Shown one piece after another: positions 15,389 through 22,488 of a DNA stretch of 23,709 bases (position 1 is the first letter of the stretch; each line of letters starts with the position of its first letter). The notes beneath the pieces are model-generated. The model saw nothing but the letters and a program-made list of their open reading frames with translations, did no database searches and was not told the DNA's origin. This stretch comes from a virus. The position numbers and the translations under genes were made by a program. The stretch covers positions 1 to 23,709 of the IMG/VR virus record IMGVR_UViG_3300000956_000118. One strand, given 5' to 3'.

Positions 15389-16144
15389 TTAATCGACAAT
15401 CTTGATTTTTGCCTGGATCGCCGCTCGTTGATCGAGGGGGCTCAAGGCTTCGTATTGGGTTCGTTTCATGGTCTTGGCCCCGTGGTTCGCATTGCTCTGT
15501 TGCGAGCCGCCGCCATTGGCGTTGGCTGGGAACCAGTGCGGAGCCTTGTCTTTCATGTCGCTGAACCACTCCTTGAGCGTCAGCGGCTTGCCGTCCTTGC
15601 CGAATGCGTCTTCTACGGCGACAGGGTTGCCCTCGTCGTCGAGCTTGAAGGTCGCACTGGCGCGGAGCAGCGCGTCATCGATTGCGTACTGATGGAGGCC
15701 AGCAGCGGTAGCTTCTGCGCGAATGCCGTTTTCAAGGACTCGGCGACTGAACTTGTCAGCCCGGGTCTCGGCAGCTTCACGCGCGGCACGTTCTTTGGCG
15801 GTTTCCTGTTCGAAGCCTGCCTTCATGCGCGTGGTGCGCTTGTCGAGCACTTCGTCAATTTTCCCGGCAGCGATCAGGCCAGCTTCTTCGTCGTTGGCGA
15901 ACTTCGAGAGGATGTTCCGAACCGCATCAGGGTCGATGCCTTCGAAACGAGCAGCATCCTGCTTGGCCGCCTTGAGCGAGCCCAGCAATTCGCTGTTTTT
16001 GGTCTTGAGGCCGCTTACAGCCGCTTCAACAGCTGCCGCAACCTTGGCGTCGAAGTCTTGGGTGTCGTTTCCGCCACCATTACCACCACCTTCGCCACCA
16101 CCCTCTTCCGCCATCAACGGATACCACTTGCCGAAAATAAACAT
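15389..16144 (-). CDS. Capsid scaffolding protein (251 aa)
   Basis: Scaffolds fill the prohead and guide coat assembly, then leave or are degraded. The protein starts MFIFGKWYPLMAEE, followed by a Gly-rich low-complexity stretch at about 15-26 and a long charged helical region with heptad-like patterns (ETAKERAAREAAETRADKF at about 115-133). A loosely folded Asn/Gly-rich part follows (ANANGGG). It ends with a small basic helical region (LSPLDQRAAIQAKIKIVD), which may bind coat, as the basic C-terminus of P22 scaffold does. It directly precedes the coat gene. The start has AAGGGG 8 bases upstream; a second Met at residue 11 has no such site. No protease domain is visible. Confidence 0.87.
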   Translation of the reverse strand: MFIFGKWYPLMAEEGGGEGGGNGGGNDTQDFDAKVAAAVEAAVSGLKTKNSELLGSLKAAKQDAARFEGIDPDAVRNILSKFANDEEAGLIAAGKIDEVLDKRTTRMKAGFEQETAKERAAREAAETRADKFSRRVLENGIRAEATAAGLHQYAIDDALLRASATFKLDDEGNPVAVEDAFGKDGKPLTLKEWFSDMKDKAPHWFPANANGGGSQQSNANHGAKTMKRTQYEALSPLDQRAAIQAKIKIVD

Positions 16145-16183
16145 CTGCTAACCCCTTGGGTCTGTTGGCCGCCTGGCGGCAAA

Positions 16184-16208
16184 TAAAAAGCCCCGTCATT
16201 GACGAGGC
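16184..16208 (-). terminator. Intrinsic terminator before scaffold (second of a pair)
   Basis: On the minus strand GCCTCGTC pairs with GACGGGGC (8 bp, one G-U) around a 3-base loop, followed by TTTTTATTT. Its stem and tail resemble the terminator at 22895. Together with the one at 16226 it makes a double stop ahead of scaffold and coat genes. Confidence 0.83.
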
Positions 16209-16225
16209 CTGTGTAAATCGCGTGC

Positions 16226-16254
16226 ATAAAAAAGCCCCGGCGGATGCCAGGGCT
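16226..16254 (-). terminator. Intrinsic terminator after the zinc-ribbon gene (first of a pair)
   Basis: On the minus strand AGCCCTGGC pairs with GCCGGGGCT (9 bp, one G-U) around the 4-base loop ATCC, followed by six T. It is one of the strongest terminators in the window. It lies inside the late operon, between minor head and scaffold genes. Confidence 0.87.
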
Positions 16255-16275
16255 GTTTGAATTCGTTTCGTGACG

Positions 16276-16524
16276 CTACAGCGTGACGCGCTCGCCTTTG
16301 AGTAGACACCCGACGCAGAGCAGTACCTTGGTCCCGCCGGTTGGTTTGCCGTTCTTCATCAGGACGCCGATCTTGCTTTCAATGACCTCACGGCCGCCGC
16401 AACGATGACACTGAACCATCGCTTCAGGCTTCGGCATCGCACGCACACGACGACGCACCTGCTCGGCCGGGGTATCCGGTGGAGCGGTGCCGTCGATCAC
16501 GTGGAAGCGCGGTTTGTCGGTCAT
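16276..16524 (-). CDS. Small zinc-ribbon protein (82 aa)
   Basis: This 82-residue protein has two Cys pairs, C39-x-x-C42 (CHRCGG) and C70-x-x-C73 (CVGC), separated by 27 residues, the layout of a zinc ribbon. The residues between them include a basic, Gly-rich turn (MKNGKPTGGTK). The first 35 residues are Pro-rich and probably flexible. It overlaps the minor head protein stop as ATGA, so it is translated with the head genes. Two terminators follow directly. Zinc ribbons often bind nucleic acid or protein; which applies here cannot be told. It could be a head accessory or a small regulator. Confidence 0.75.
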   Translation of the reverse strand: MTDKPRFHVIDGTAPPDTPAEQVRRRVRAMPKPEAMVQCHRCGGREVIESKIGVLMKNGKPTGGTKVLLCVGCLLKGERVTL

Positions 16525-17636
16525 GCCGCGATCTTAGCAAATGCTGCAGCATCGCGGGCGCGCATCTGGTCTAGCGTCATCCACTCACCTGTCGGCGAAT
16601 AGAAGTCCTCCAGATCCAGCTTGCCATCCTTCAGCAGCTGGTACCGCGCCGGGCCGAGCACATCGATCTTGCGAGCGTCCGACTGGCGATTGAGCCATTC
16701 GCTGTAGGTGGTGTTCGCCGGGACTTGTCCGTCCATGCTGGCGCGCTGGGCCGGGGTCATCTCGTCCAACTTCATACCGAGCTCGCGCCAAGACTTGGTC
16801 ACGGGCGCTGACGTTGACCGGCAGCACCAGTGGATCTTGCCCGGGCCTTGCAGCCAAGGCACCTTGTGTCCGATCGGCTTGTGCGTGTTGACGGCGTACT
16901 GAAGCTGGTCGCGGATGCGGCACATCGGAGAGGTCTTGTTGTCGAGCGTGGACACCCAGCGCTCAGCCTTCAGGACTTCCTCGTTGGCCTTGTTGAATTC
17001 ATCCCGCGCTGTCGCCGCGGTGTGGCTCACAGCCGTCCTGACGACCGCCGCAAGGTCTTTGCGAGGCCGCTCAAGGAAGCCATCAGCGTATCCGGTAGCC
17101 CGAGAGCCACGAATTCCGCGAATGATCTGGTCAGTCGTCTTGCCTTCGAGGTAGCCGGTGCGGATGGCGTTGCGGACCTTGACCATGCGGTCGGCGGCGA
17201 TCTCTTCGCCCCAGTTGCGCAGCAGGCGGCCCTGGAACGGCCGGGACATCGCAGCAGCATAGGCCTGCTCGGCGCTGACACTGGCAATCGGGAAGCGGAC
17301 CAACACAGGCTCAGGGATAGCCTTCTCGAACAGCGCCTGCTGCCAGCTGACCTCATAGCCTGCCAAGTCCTTCAGGTCGCTCTGTAGCTCTTGGGCGACA
17401 GAGGCATAGGCCTGAGTGTTGATCAGCCGGACTTGATCCAGCAGCAGCTCCAGTCGCTCAACCGTAAAGGATTCGGCCGGCAACCGCTCCAATGCAGCGG
17501 ACAAGGCCGCCGAAAGGTCAGCGTCGGACCGATTCAGCAACGCAATTATCCGCCGGACCACGCCAACCTTGTACTTTTCGAGGCTGACCGCGTGCGCGAT
17601 CTGCTCGTCTTCGAGGACCTGGTTGACGGTTGGCAT
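16521..17636 (-). CDS. Minor head protein, Mu F / SPP1 gp7-like (371 aa)
   Basis: Proteins of this family are packaged in the head in a few copies, bind the portal and are linked to DNA exit or ejection. The diagnostic C-terminal domain is visible: AVVRTAVSHTAATARDEF at about 197-214, LDNKTSPMCR at 231-240 and KIHWCCRS at 267-274, the last replacing the usual H-x-NCRC pattern. The N-terminal 130 residues are helical and may contact the portal. The extension after residue 290 ends in an acidic, Tyr-containing region. The start abuts the portal stop with no gap, and the stop overlaps the next start as ATGA. Family assignment is firm; the exact role in this phage is inferred. Confidence 0.88.
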   Translation of the reverse strand: MPTVNQVLEDEQIAHAVSLEKYKVGVVRRIIALLNRSDADLSAALSAALERLPAESFTVERLELLLDQVRLINTQAYASVAQELQSDLKDLAGYEVSWQQALFEKAIPEPVLVRFPIASVSAEQAYAAAMSRPFQGRLLRNWGEEIAADRMVKVRNAIRTGYLEGKTTDQIIRGIRGSRATGYADGFLERPRKDLAAVVRTAVSHTAATARDEFNKANEEVLKAERWVSTLDNKTSPMCRIRDQLQYAVNTHKPIGHKVPWLQGPGKIHWCCRSTSAPVTKSWRELGMKLDEMTPAQRASMDGQVPANTTYSEWLNRQSDARKIDVLGPARYQLLKDGKLDLEDFYSPTGEWMTLDQMRARDAAAFAKIAA

Positions 17637-19031
17637 TTACAGCACCCCGAGGCTCGGCCCCTGTTCGGCAATCTTGGCTTTCTCTTCGTCCCACTTGATG
17701 TCACTGGACACCACATTGCGGCGCTGCATCTCGGAGAACAGCGTCTCGTCGGATAGGCGGCCTTGCGATGCCATGTTGAGCAGCAGAGGGAGTGTCGTTT
17801 CCGGCGCGAAGTCGATGTCGAAGTTGCCCTGCACCTGGACGTGACCACCTTCCGGCAGCCCGCTCAGTTCGGCGAAGTGCTGAAGGATCTGGTCCAGCGC
17901 ATCCTCAAGTCCGCTCGCCATGGTTTGCAGAGGGCTCAACTCCTGAGCGGCCTCATCCTCGGCCTGCGTGGCAGTCTTGACGGCCTGCTTGTCCTTCTGG
18001 AGCAGTTTTGCCCCGGCGACACGCATCTGGTCCTCAAGGTCGGACAGTGACGTGCGCCCGGCCTCAATCGATGCTCCGGTGTGCTCGACCCACTCCATTT
18101 TGCCATTGGTTGGCAGCTTGGTAGCAGACGCTGTGCCGACCTTTAGCTCCCAGGTATCGTCGTCGATGCCCGAGATCGCCAGCATCGGCACCCGAGCAAC
18201 GTGCAGGATGTTGTCCTGATCGCTCTGCGACTGCCAGTGCTTGGCGTTGAGGTAGGCCAGCTCCAGTAGCGGCGGCTTGGCAGTCATGAAGCCGGTACGG
18301 TCGGTGTAGAGGGTCGTCAGTGCAATGTGACCGAGGGAGGTCTTGCCCTCCTCGTACAGCACCCACGTTTTCTTCCCTTCGACTTCCTGCTCGCGGTAGG
18401 TCATCCACGCGCCCGGAATCAGCACGCGGATCTGGTTGATGCACTTGATGCCGAACAGGCCATCCTCTTCCTCGACCGACTCCATGTAGCGGAACTGGGT
18501 CAGGACGTGCTCGCCGCCTTCGTTGCTCACGCGCCAGCCGATCACCTGTTGAGGGCGAATCATGATGGCGTAGGGGCGCGCCTTGACGGCTTGAGCGTCA
18601 GCCAGGGTGACCAGCTGCTCAGTGTCGCCGCTCGGCTTGATGTTCGGATACTCGGCCAGCGCATGGCACAGGCCGTGCGACAGTGCCTGGGTGAAGAACG
18701 ACTTCGCCCAGACCTGCAGGTTGTTGCCCTGGCGGTCGAAGTCCTCAGTGAGGTCTTGCAGCGCCGGCGGAACATCTTCGCCCAGCACGATCGGCTCAGC
18801 GAACACGCGACCGGTGTTGTTCTTCACCGTCTCGCGGTATGCGGGAAACAGGGTCGACAGGCTGATCCGCTTCCGGTAGTCCTCACCCTCTTCCTTCGGC
18901 CACTTCGGCAGCAGCGCTTCACCCGCCTCGCGCATCGCCCGGGTGCCGCCCATCAAAGGATCGACGATGGCCCAGTCTTCGCGCATGGCGTCCACTGCGG
19001 GCAGTGTCTTGCTTGGATCGTCACTGCTCAT
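17637..19031 (-). CDS. Portal protein, DUF4055-type (464 aa)
   Basis: The portal forms the dodecameric ring at one capsid vertex through which DNA enters and leaves. This 464-residue protein follows the large terminase and precedes the minor head protein, the usual portal slot. The sequence matches the DUF4055 portal family in layout: an N-terminal region with YRKRISLSTLFPAYRETVKN, a wing region with IRPQQVIGWRV and LIPGAWMTYREQEV, and a C-terminal helical part with SLSDLEDQMRVAGAKLL, followed by LGDE-like acidic and NMASQGRLSDETLFSEMQRR segments. The last of these resembles the portal C-terminus that meets the adaptor. Its TAA is directly adjacent to the next ATG. The ribosome site before its own start is weak, so coupling to the terminase gene is likely. 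Confidence 0.88.
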   Translation of the reverse strand: MSSDDPSKTLPAVDAMREDWAIVDPLMGGTRAMREAGEALLPKWPKEEGEDYRKRISLSTLFPAYRETVKNNTGRVFAEPIVLGEDVPPALQDLTEDFDRQGNNLQVWAKSFFTQALSHGLCHALAEYPNIKPSGDTEQLVTLADAQAVKARPYAIMIRPQQVIGWRVSNEGGEHVLTQFRYMESVEEEDGLFGIKCINQIRVLIPGAWMTYREQEVEGKKTWVLYEEGKTSLGHIALTTLYTDRTGFMTAKPPLLELAYLNAKHWQSQSDQDNILHVARVPMLAISGIDDDTWELKVGTASATKLPTNGKMEWVEHTGASIEAGRTSLSDLEDQMRVAGAKLLQKDKQAVKTATQAEDEAAQELSPLQTMASGLEDALDQILQHFAELSGLPEGGHVQVQGNFDIDFAPETTLPLLLNMASQGRLSDETLFSEMQRRNVVSSDIKWDEEKAKIAEQGPSLGVL

Positions 19032-19034
19032 AGG

Positions 19035-20519
19035 TCAAATTCTCAGAGGTGCGGTGGATGCGGTGCGTACACGCTTGGTCTTGGCGACAGCGAAGTATCT
19101 GAAGGCGTCGGAGCCGTGAGATGTGCGGTCATGGAGAGGCTTGTCCTTCCAGCAGCCGCGGTTCTCGTCCCACTCCTTGCGGTAGTTTTCGAGATGACCG
19201 ATGCCTTCTTCGCACTTGGACTCATCGAACACGCAAAGCGGAAGGATCTCCCGCGCCGCTTCGATGCCAGTATCAACGGCTGTCTTGGGCACGACCTGGA
19301 ACCGGATGGAGTACTTGTCGCCATCGATCACATAGCCCTCTTTGGCGATGTCCTTGCGGCTCTTGGCATCGCTGCCAAACTCGCGGTTCTCGATGTCGTG
19401 CGGCCCCCAGTGCTCGGAATAGGTGTAACCCTTGTCCTTGAGCACCTTCATGTAATGCCTCAGGCCTTCGCCGGAGTTCTCGTAGTAGTCGATGACGTGG
19501 TACTCGGTGCCAACCTGACGCACGAACCAGATGGCCGTGGAGTCGCCGACCCCGATGTCCCAGAAGGTCATCACCGGCAGATGGCTGTTGTCCGGGATCA
19601 CCCCTATGCGCTTGTTGGCATAGAGCTTGGCGAACTGCTTGGCGTAGTAGGCGCCTTCGACCGACTGCTGGAAGGCTTCGGCCGGCACTGACGGGTATTC
19701 CCGCTTCATGTCGTCGCCGAGGGATTTCTCCTTGGCGGCGTACCAGGCGCGCTGGCCGTCGTTCGTGACGATGCCATGCTTGGCTGCCAGCTCGTTGAAG
19801 TAGTCGGTCAGGCGCTGCGGGATGATCACGCCGGCAGGGTTAAGGCGGTATTCCTTGTTCTTCCACCAGGAGAAGAAGAAGAACTTCCAATCCAGCAGGC
19901 CCAAGGGCACGCCGGATAGCTGTTGCTTCTCAGCGCTCTGCGAGTACTCGAAGAAGTAACCCGCCCGCCCCTCTGCCGTCGACTCAATGGTGACAAAGCA
20001 GTCGGTGGCCACAGCCTCGAAGGCGCCGGTGACGATCTCGCGGGCCTTATGAGGAAACTTGGCGCAGATCTTCCCGAACTCGGACACGTGCAGATAGCGC
20101 AGTGTACCGCCTCGGAAAGACGTGGAAACGTAGATCGAGCCGCCTTTGCTGAACACCAGCTCACCAGACGCATCATTGCGCGCCGGATTGGCCTTGCGGA
20201 TCTCAAGCGGCAGGTTGTCGTAGGCGTATTTCACCTTCTCCCTGAACAGGCGCTTGGCGTCGTTCAGGGTATGGGCGATCAGTGCGCACTTGGCCGACTC
20301 GAACAGAGCCGCGTCCAGTTGGATGATGCAGCACTCGGTGGTGAAGCCGAGCTGGCGAGCCTTGAGGATGATGTTGCGAGTGTGCAGCCCATCGAAGTAT
20401 TCGATCTGCTCGTCCGTCATCCGGAAGCGGACCTTCTTGCCCGCCTTGTCCGTGATGAAGTAGAGATTGTTCAGCCTCCAACGCTTATCCCGAAGCAGCG
20501 CTATGTGCTCGGGCTTCAT
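19035..20519 (-). CDS. terL: Terminase large subunit (494 aa)
   Basis: This is the packaging motor ATPase and nuclease that docks on the portal. The ATPase part shows a Walker A-like KARQLGFTT at about 53-61 and a Walker B-like YLHVSEFG at about 142-149, with a coupling-type TIESTAEG near 177-184. The nuclease part shows FWDIGVGDSTAIWF at about 319-332 and a final HGSDAFRY at about 468-475, carrying the usual acidic residues. I chose the ATG at 20517-20519 because GAAGGAAG lies just before it and it follows the small terminase stop by one base. A start 8 codons earlier (20543) would overlap the small terminase and has no good ribosome site. Length is normal. Confidence 0.93.
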   Translation of the reverse strand: MKPEHIALLRDKRWRLNNLYFITDKAGKKVRFRMTDEQIEYFDGLHTRNIILKARQLGFTTECCIIQLDAALFESAKCALIAHTLNDAKRLFREKVKYAYDNLPLEIRKANPARNDASGELVFSKGGSIYVSTSFRGGTLRYLHVSEFGKICAKFPHKAREIVTGAFEAVATDCFVTIESTAEGRAGYFFEYSQSAEKQQLSGVPLGLLDWKFFFFSWWKNKEYRLNPAGVIIPQRLTDYFNELAAKHGIVTNDGQRAWYAAKEKSLGDDMKREYPSVPAEAFQQSVEGAYYAKQFAKLYANKRIGVIPDNSHLPVMTFWDIGVGDSTAIWFVRQVGTEYHVIDYYENSGEGLRHYMKVLKDKGYTYSEHWGPHDIENREFGSDAKSRKDIAKEGYVIDGDKYSIRFQVVPKTAVDTGIEAAREILPLCVFDESKCEEGIGHLENYRKEWDENRGCWKDKPLHDRTSHGSDAFRYFAVAKTKRVRTASTAPLRI

Positions 20520-20520
20520 G

Positions 20521-21036
20521 TCAGGCTTCCTTCGATAGGTCATCCATCAGTTTGGAGAGTTCGTCGGAATCGCCTCCGCCAAGGTCAGCGTCCATGTTGT
20601 AAGCCTGACGCTCACCCTTGATGACTTTGAGCTGAGCATCAACGCCGGCATTCAGTGCGCGGGAGAAGTCGCCGAGGTTGTCCTCGGTCACCTCGATGTC
20701 GCTCAGTGCCAGACGCAGCTTGCTGGATATGTCTCGCCACTGACCAAGGTCAGCACGGTGAGCCAATACAATCGAGGCAGCCTCATCAGATGCCTCGTCA
20801 ACGATCTGTGCATCTTCACGCTGCGTGAAGCCAGTGCGTGAAGTATTGCGTGAAAGCTTTTCCTTGGTCGCTGTGCGCACCTGAGCAGTAAGGTCACGCT
20901 GCCAGCCATTCTTCTTGGCTCTGCTGCGGATCGTGCCTTCGTTGGTGTCGTACTTGTCAGCGATTCCGCGCAGGGACAGCGCACCAGCCCGGTAGGCTCG
21001 CTCGATCGCCTCCCAGTCGGGCTGCTTTGCCGCCAT
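20521..21036 (-). CDS. terS: Terminase small subunit (171 aa)
   Basis: The small terminase recognises phage DNA and guides the large subunit to start packaging. The first 50 residues carry a helix-turn-helix of the type seen in many small terminases: AIERAYRAGALSLRGIADKY then TIRSRAKKNGWQRD. The middle and C-terminal parts are helical and acidic, ending DELSKLMDDLSKEA, which suits oligomerisation and contact with the large subunit. The length is typical. An AAGGAA ribosome site precedes the ATG. Its stop lies one base before the preferred start of the large terminase, so translation is coupled. The call rests on the HTH and on position directly before the large terminase. Confidence 0.88.
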   Translation of the reverse strand: MAAKQPDWEAIERAYRAGALSLRGIADKYDTNEGTIRSRAKKNGWQRDLTAQVRTATKEKLSRNTSRTGFTQREDAQIVDEASDEAASIVLAHRADLGQWRDISSKLRLALSDIEVTEDNLGDFSRALNAGVDAQLKVIKGERQAYNMDADLGGGDSDELSKLMDDLSKEA

Positions 21037-21048
21037 GTTGAATTCCTT

Positions 21049-21483
21049 CTACTGCTCAACCTTCACGGTGAGCGTTCTGATCTTGCCGCCAGTGCAGCTA
21101 TCGCGCTTCATGGCCATCTCTACGGCTTGATAGGCAGATGCGCCCATGTCCATTGCGGTATAAGCGTGATCGGAGCCACTGCCAATCGCATAAGGTCGAT
21201 CAGGCAGCACCTGGCTCTTTTCAATGCCGTCTTCGTCATCGTGGCTGATGTACCAAACCTCACCCTCGACCACTACCAGCGCACTCATCTGCACGGACGT
21301 CTGAGGCTCGCCGAAATAGGCATCAAGCAGCTTATGCGCGCCTGATAGGCTGCCGCAGACAACGAACTTCACACCATCACGCTCCAGGCACTTCTCGAAG
21401 TCGTCATAGACGATGGTGCCGCTACTGGTGGTTGCTCGACCGTCATAGGCAATGATGCCGTCCTTGTAGGCGATCGTGGTCAT
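21049..21483 (-). CDS. HslV/proteasome-like Ntn-hydrolase (144 aa)
   Basis: The N-terminus MTTIAYKDGIIAYDGRAT matches the start of HslV and proteasome beta subunits. Thr2 would become the N-terminal nucleophile after Met removal, with an Asp at residue 14 and a Lys at residue 31 in the expected order. The later stretch YAIGSGSDHAYTAMDMGAS (about 98-116) corresponds to the HslV IGSGG region, and KRDSCTGG follows. At 144 residues it is shorter than HslV (about 175). HslV forms a peptidase ring fed by the HslU ATPase; no HslU is seen here. Phage relatives are often found near terminases, and their role is not established. It could process phage proteins or only keep the fold. The family call is fairly sure; the activity is not. 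Confidence 0.8.
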   Translation of the reverse strand: MTTIAYKDGIIAYDGRATTSSGTIVYDDFEKCLERDGVKFVVCGSLSGAHKLLDAYFGEPQTSVQMSALVVVEGEVWYISHDDEDGIEKSQVLPDRPYAIGSGSDHAYTAMDMGASAYQAVEMAMKRDSCTGGKIRTLTVKVEQ

Positions 21484-21671
21484 CTGTTCACCATTCGAGC
21501 TGTCTCGCTATGGGCCTGACCATGCAGGAGGGCAACGAGCAGGCCTTGTGGCAACCCGGCAGCCTTGGCCGCATCGATCGCCTTGACCAGCGCCCGATCA
21601 AACTCAGCGACCGCGTCAATGATGTCCATGCTCACGGGCAGTTCGTGACGGATGCGCGTGACGTTGCTCAT
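21480..21671 (-). CDS. Small helical unknown protein (63 aa)
   Basis: This 63-residue soluble protein has a helical centre (IDAVAEFDRALVKAIDAAKAAG at about 17-38) and a His-containing end (LLHGQAHSETARMVNR). The start follows GAGGTGAGCCC and overlaps the upstream stop as ATGA. Its own stop overlaps the HslV-like gene's start as ATGA as well. The tight coupling on both sides argues that it is translated. I do not recognise the family. It may be a partner of the following Ntn-hydrolase, but only adjacency supports that. Confidence 0.7.
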   Translation of the reverse strand: MSNVTRIRHELPVSMDIIDAVAEFDRALVKAIDAAKAAGLPQGLLVALLHGQAHSETARMVNR

Positions 21672-21847
21672 GGGCTCACCTCATCCTGACTTTCAATCTT
21701 GCGGAACCGGATCACCTTCGTGGCTTGCTCGGACAACTTGTCGCTATCCGCTTCCATGCCGATGATCCAGGCGAAGACGTAAACCGCTCGCAGGTAGAGC
21801 ACGAACCACCACGGGAGATAGGCCTGCAACTGGAAGGTCTTGGCCAT
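21668..21847 (-). CDS. Short membrane-associated phage protein (59 aa)
   Basis: This 59-residue gene runs from ATG at 21845-21847 to TGA at 21668-21670. Its stop overlaps the next start as ATGA, which supports it as real. Residues 9-30 (AYLPWWFVLYLRAVYVFAWIIG) are hydrophobic and aromatic and look like one membrane segment or amphipathic membrane anchor. The rest is charged (MEADSDKLSEQATKVIRFRK). Upstream bases give only a weak GGTGA ribosome site. Its place near the holin pair could mean a lysis accessory role, but this is a guess and no family is recognised. Confidence 0.65.
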   Translation of the reverse strand: MAKTFQLQAYLPWWFVLYLRAVYVFAWIIGMEADSDKLSEQATKVIRFRKIESQDEVSP

Positions 21848-21961
21848 ATCGTCACCATGTGATCTGCAATCAACTGCCAGTATTCCAGCCGTTTCAGCCG
21901 GATATGCGCAGTCTATTGCGTGTAAAGAGTGGCGCCCGCACGAAGCCAGGCACCCTTTGGT
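21848..21961 (-). other. 114-base gap among small genes, no gene seen
   Basis: No convincing gene fits in this gap. On the minus strand it holds a loosely promoter-like pair (TTTACA, 16-base spacer, TATCCG) and a short direct repeat, CGGCTG AAA CGGCTG. Either could be chance. In many phages the packaging site lies near the small terminase gene, so a cos or pac site here is possible but cannot be recognised from sequence alone. Confidence 0.3.
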
Positions 21962-22153
21962 TTAATCGTCGCCGACAACTTTGATGTCTTTGCCGTCCAA
22001 TGCGAAAGTGACAGTCACCGTCGGCACCGTGCCAGGCTCATTCCGCGTCTCGACACATATCTGGCGCGGGAGCATCTCGCCGGCCTCGGTGTAGAGGGCG
22101 AATGGCGGGATTTCGCTGAACGAGTTCGGCAGGCGTTTCAGGATCAGCTTCAT
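21962..22153 (-). CDS. Small unknown phage protein (63 aa)
   Basis: The start chosen is the ATG at 22151-22153, which overlaps the upstream stop as ATGA. A longer in-frame start 13 codons upstream would lie deep inside the membrane-protein gene and is unlikely. The 63-residue product (MKLILKRLPN...) looks like a small beta-rich protein: it has a proline-rich first third, a middle YTEAGEMLPRQ and a strand-like end (VPTVTVTFALDGKDIKVV). The pattern suggests a compact beta-sandwich or barrel, but no family is recognised. It sits in a run of small coupled genes between lysis and packaging. Confidence 0.7.
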   Translation of the reverse strand: MKLILKRLPNSFSEIPPFALYTEAGEMLPRQICVETRNEPGTVPTVTVTFALDGKDIKVVGDD

Positions 22154-22485
22154 GATTTGTCGCTCGCCGACTGCTCCAGGTTGTTCAGGCATTGCTCACA
22201 GTGCAGGTATCGGCACAGCCAGCCCCGGACGATCGGCCAGTGGTTGGCGACGAACCAGTGCCTCAGGCCAGCCAATGCAAGTGCCCCGTGGAAGGTGACG
22301 CCTGCGGTGGTCGGCGTGACAAACACCGTCTCGGCCCGGGTGACGATCGCGAATCCGGTCAACATGATCGTGGCGTAGATGATCTTGCCCACAATCCCGT
22401 CATGGACTCGCGCGCTCAACATGCACCACATCGCCCAGAGGCTGATGACGCCAATGAACAGAGTGCTCAACGTTTGAAGATTCAT
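22150..22485 (-). CDS. Small membrane protein, possible second holin or antiholin (111 aa)
   Basis: This 111-residue protein has an N-terminal membrane segment at about 5-23 (LSTLFIGVISLWAMWCML), a second at about 33-49 and a weaker hydrophobic stretch at about 62-80. Its C-terminus is soluble and contains two close Cys (LHCEQC). It begins three bases after the holin stop and ends with an ATGA overlap into the next gene, so its translation is coupled to both. A second small membrane protein next to a holin is common in phages and often acts as an antiholin or accessory holin. That role is inferred from topology and position only; I recognise no specific family. Confidence 0.7.
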   Translation of the reverse strand: MNLQTLSTLFIGVISLWAMWCMLSARVHDGIVGKIIYATIMLTGFAIVTRAETVFVTPTTAGVTFHGALALAGLRHWFVANHWPIVRGWLCRYLHCEQCLNNLEQSASDKS

Positions 22486-22488
22486 GGA

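Noticed and set aside
14155-15405. Plus-strand open frame of 416 codons opposite the coat gene
   Set aside because: Its His/Gln/Gly-rich composition without known motifs is typical of an antisense shadow; the coat gene on the other strand is clear.
18327-19691. Long plus-strand open frame (454 codons) opposite portal and large terminase
   Set aside because: It lies antisense to two well-recognised genes, has no family pattern, and is explained by high GC with few stops in the opposite frame.
20520-20543. Longer start for the large terminase at 20543
   Set aside because: It overlaps the small terminase and lacks a good ribosome site, while the ATG at 20517-20519 has GAAGGAAG and follows the stop by one base.
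21848-21961. cos or pac site near the terminase genes
   Set aside because: The only structure is a short CGGCTG direct repeat and a weak promoter-like pair; nothing diagnostic of a packaging site.
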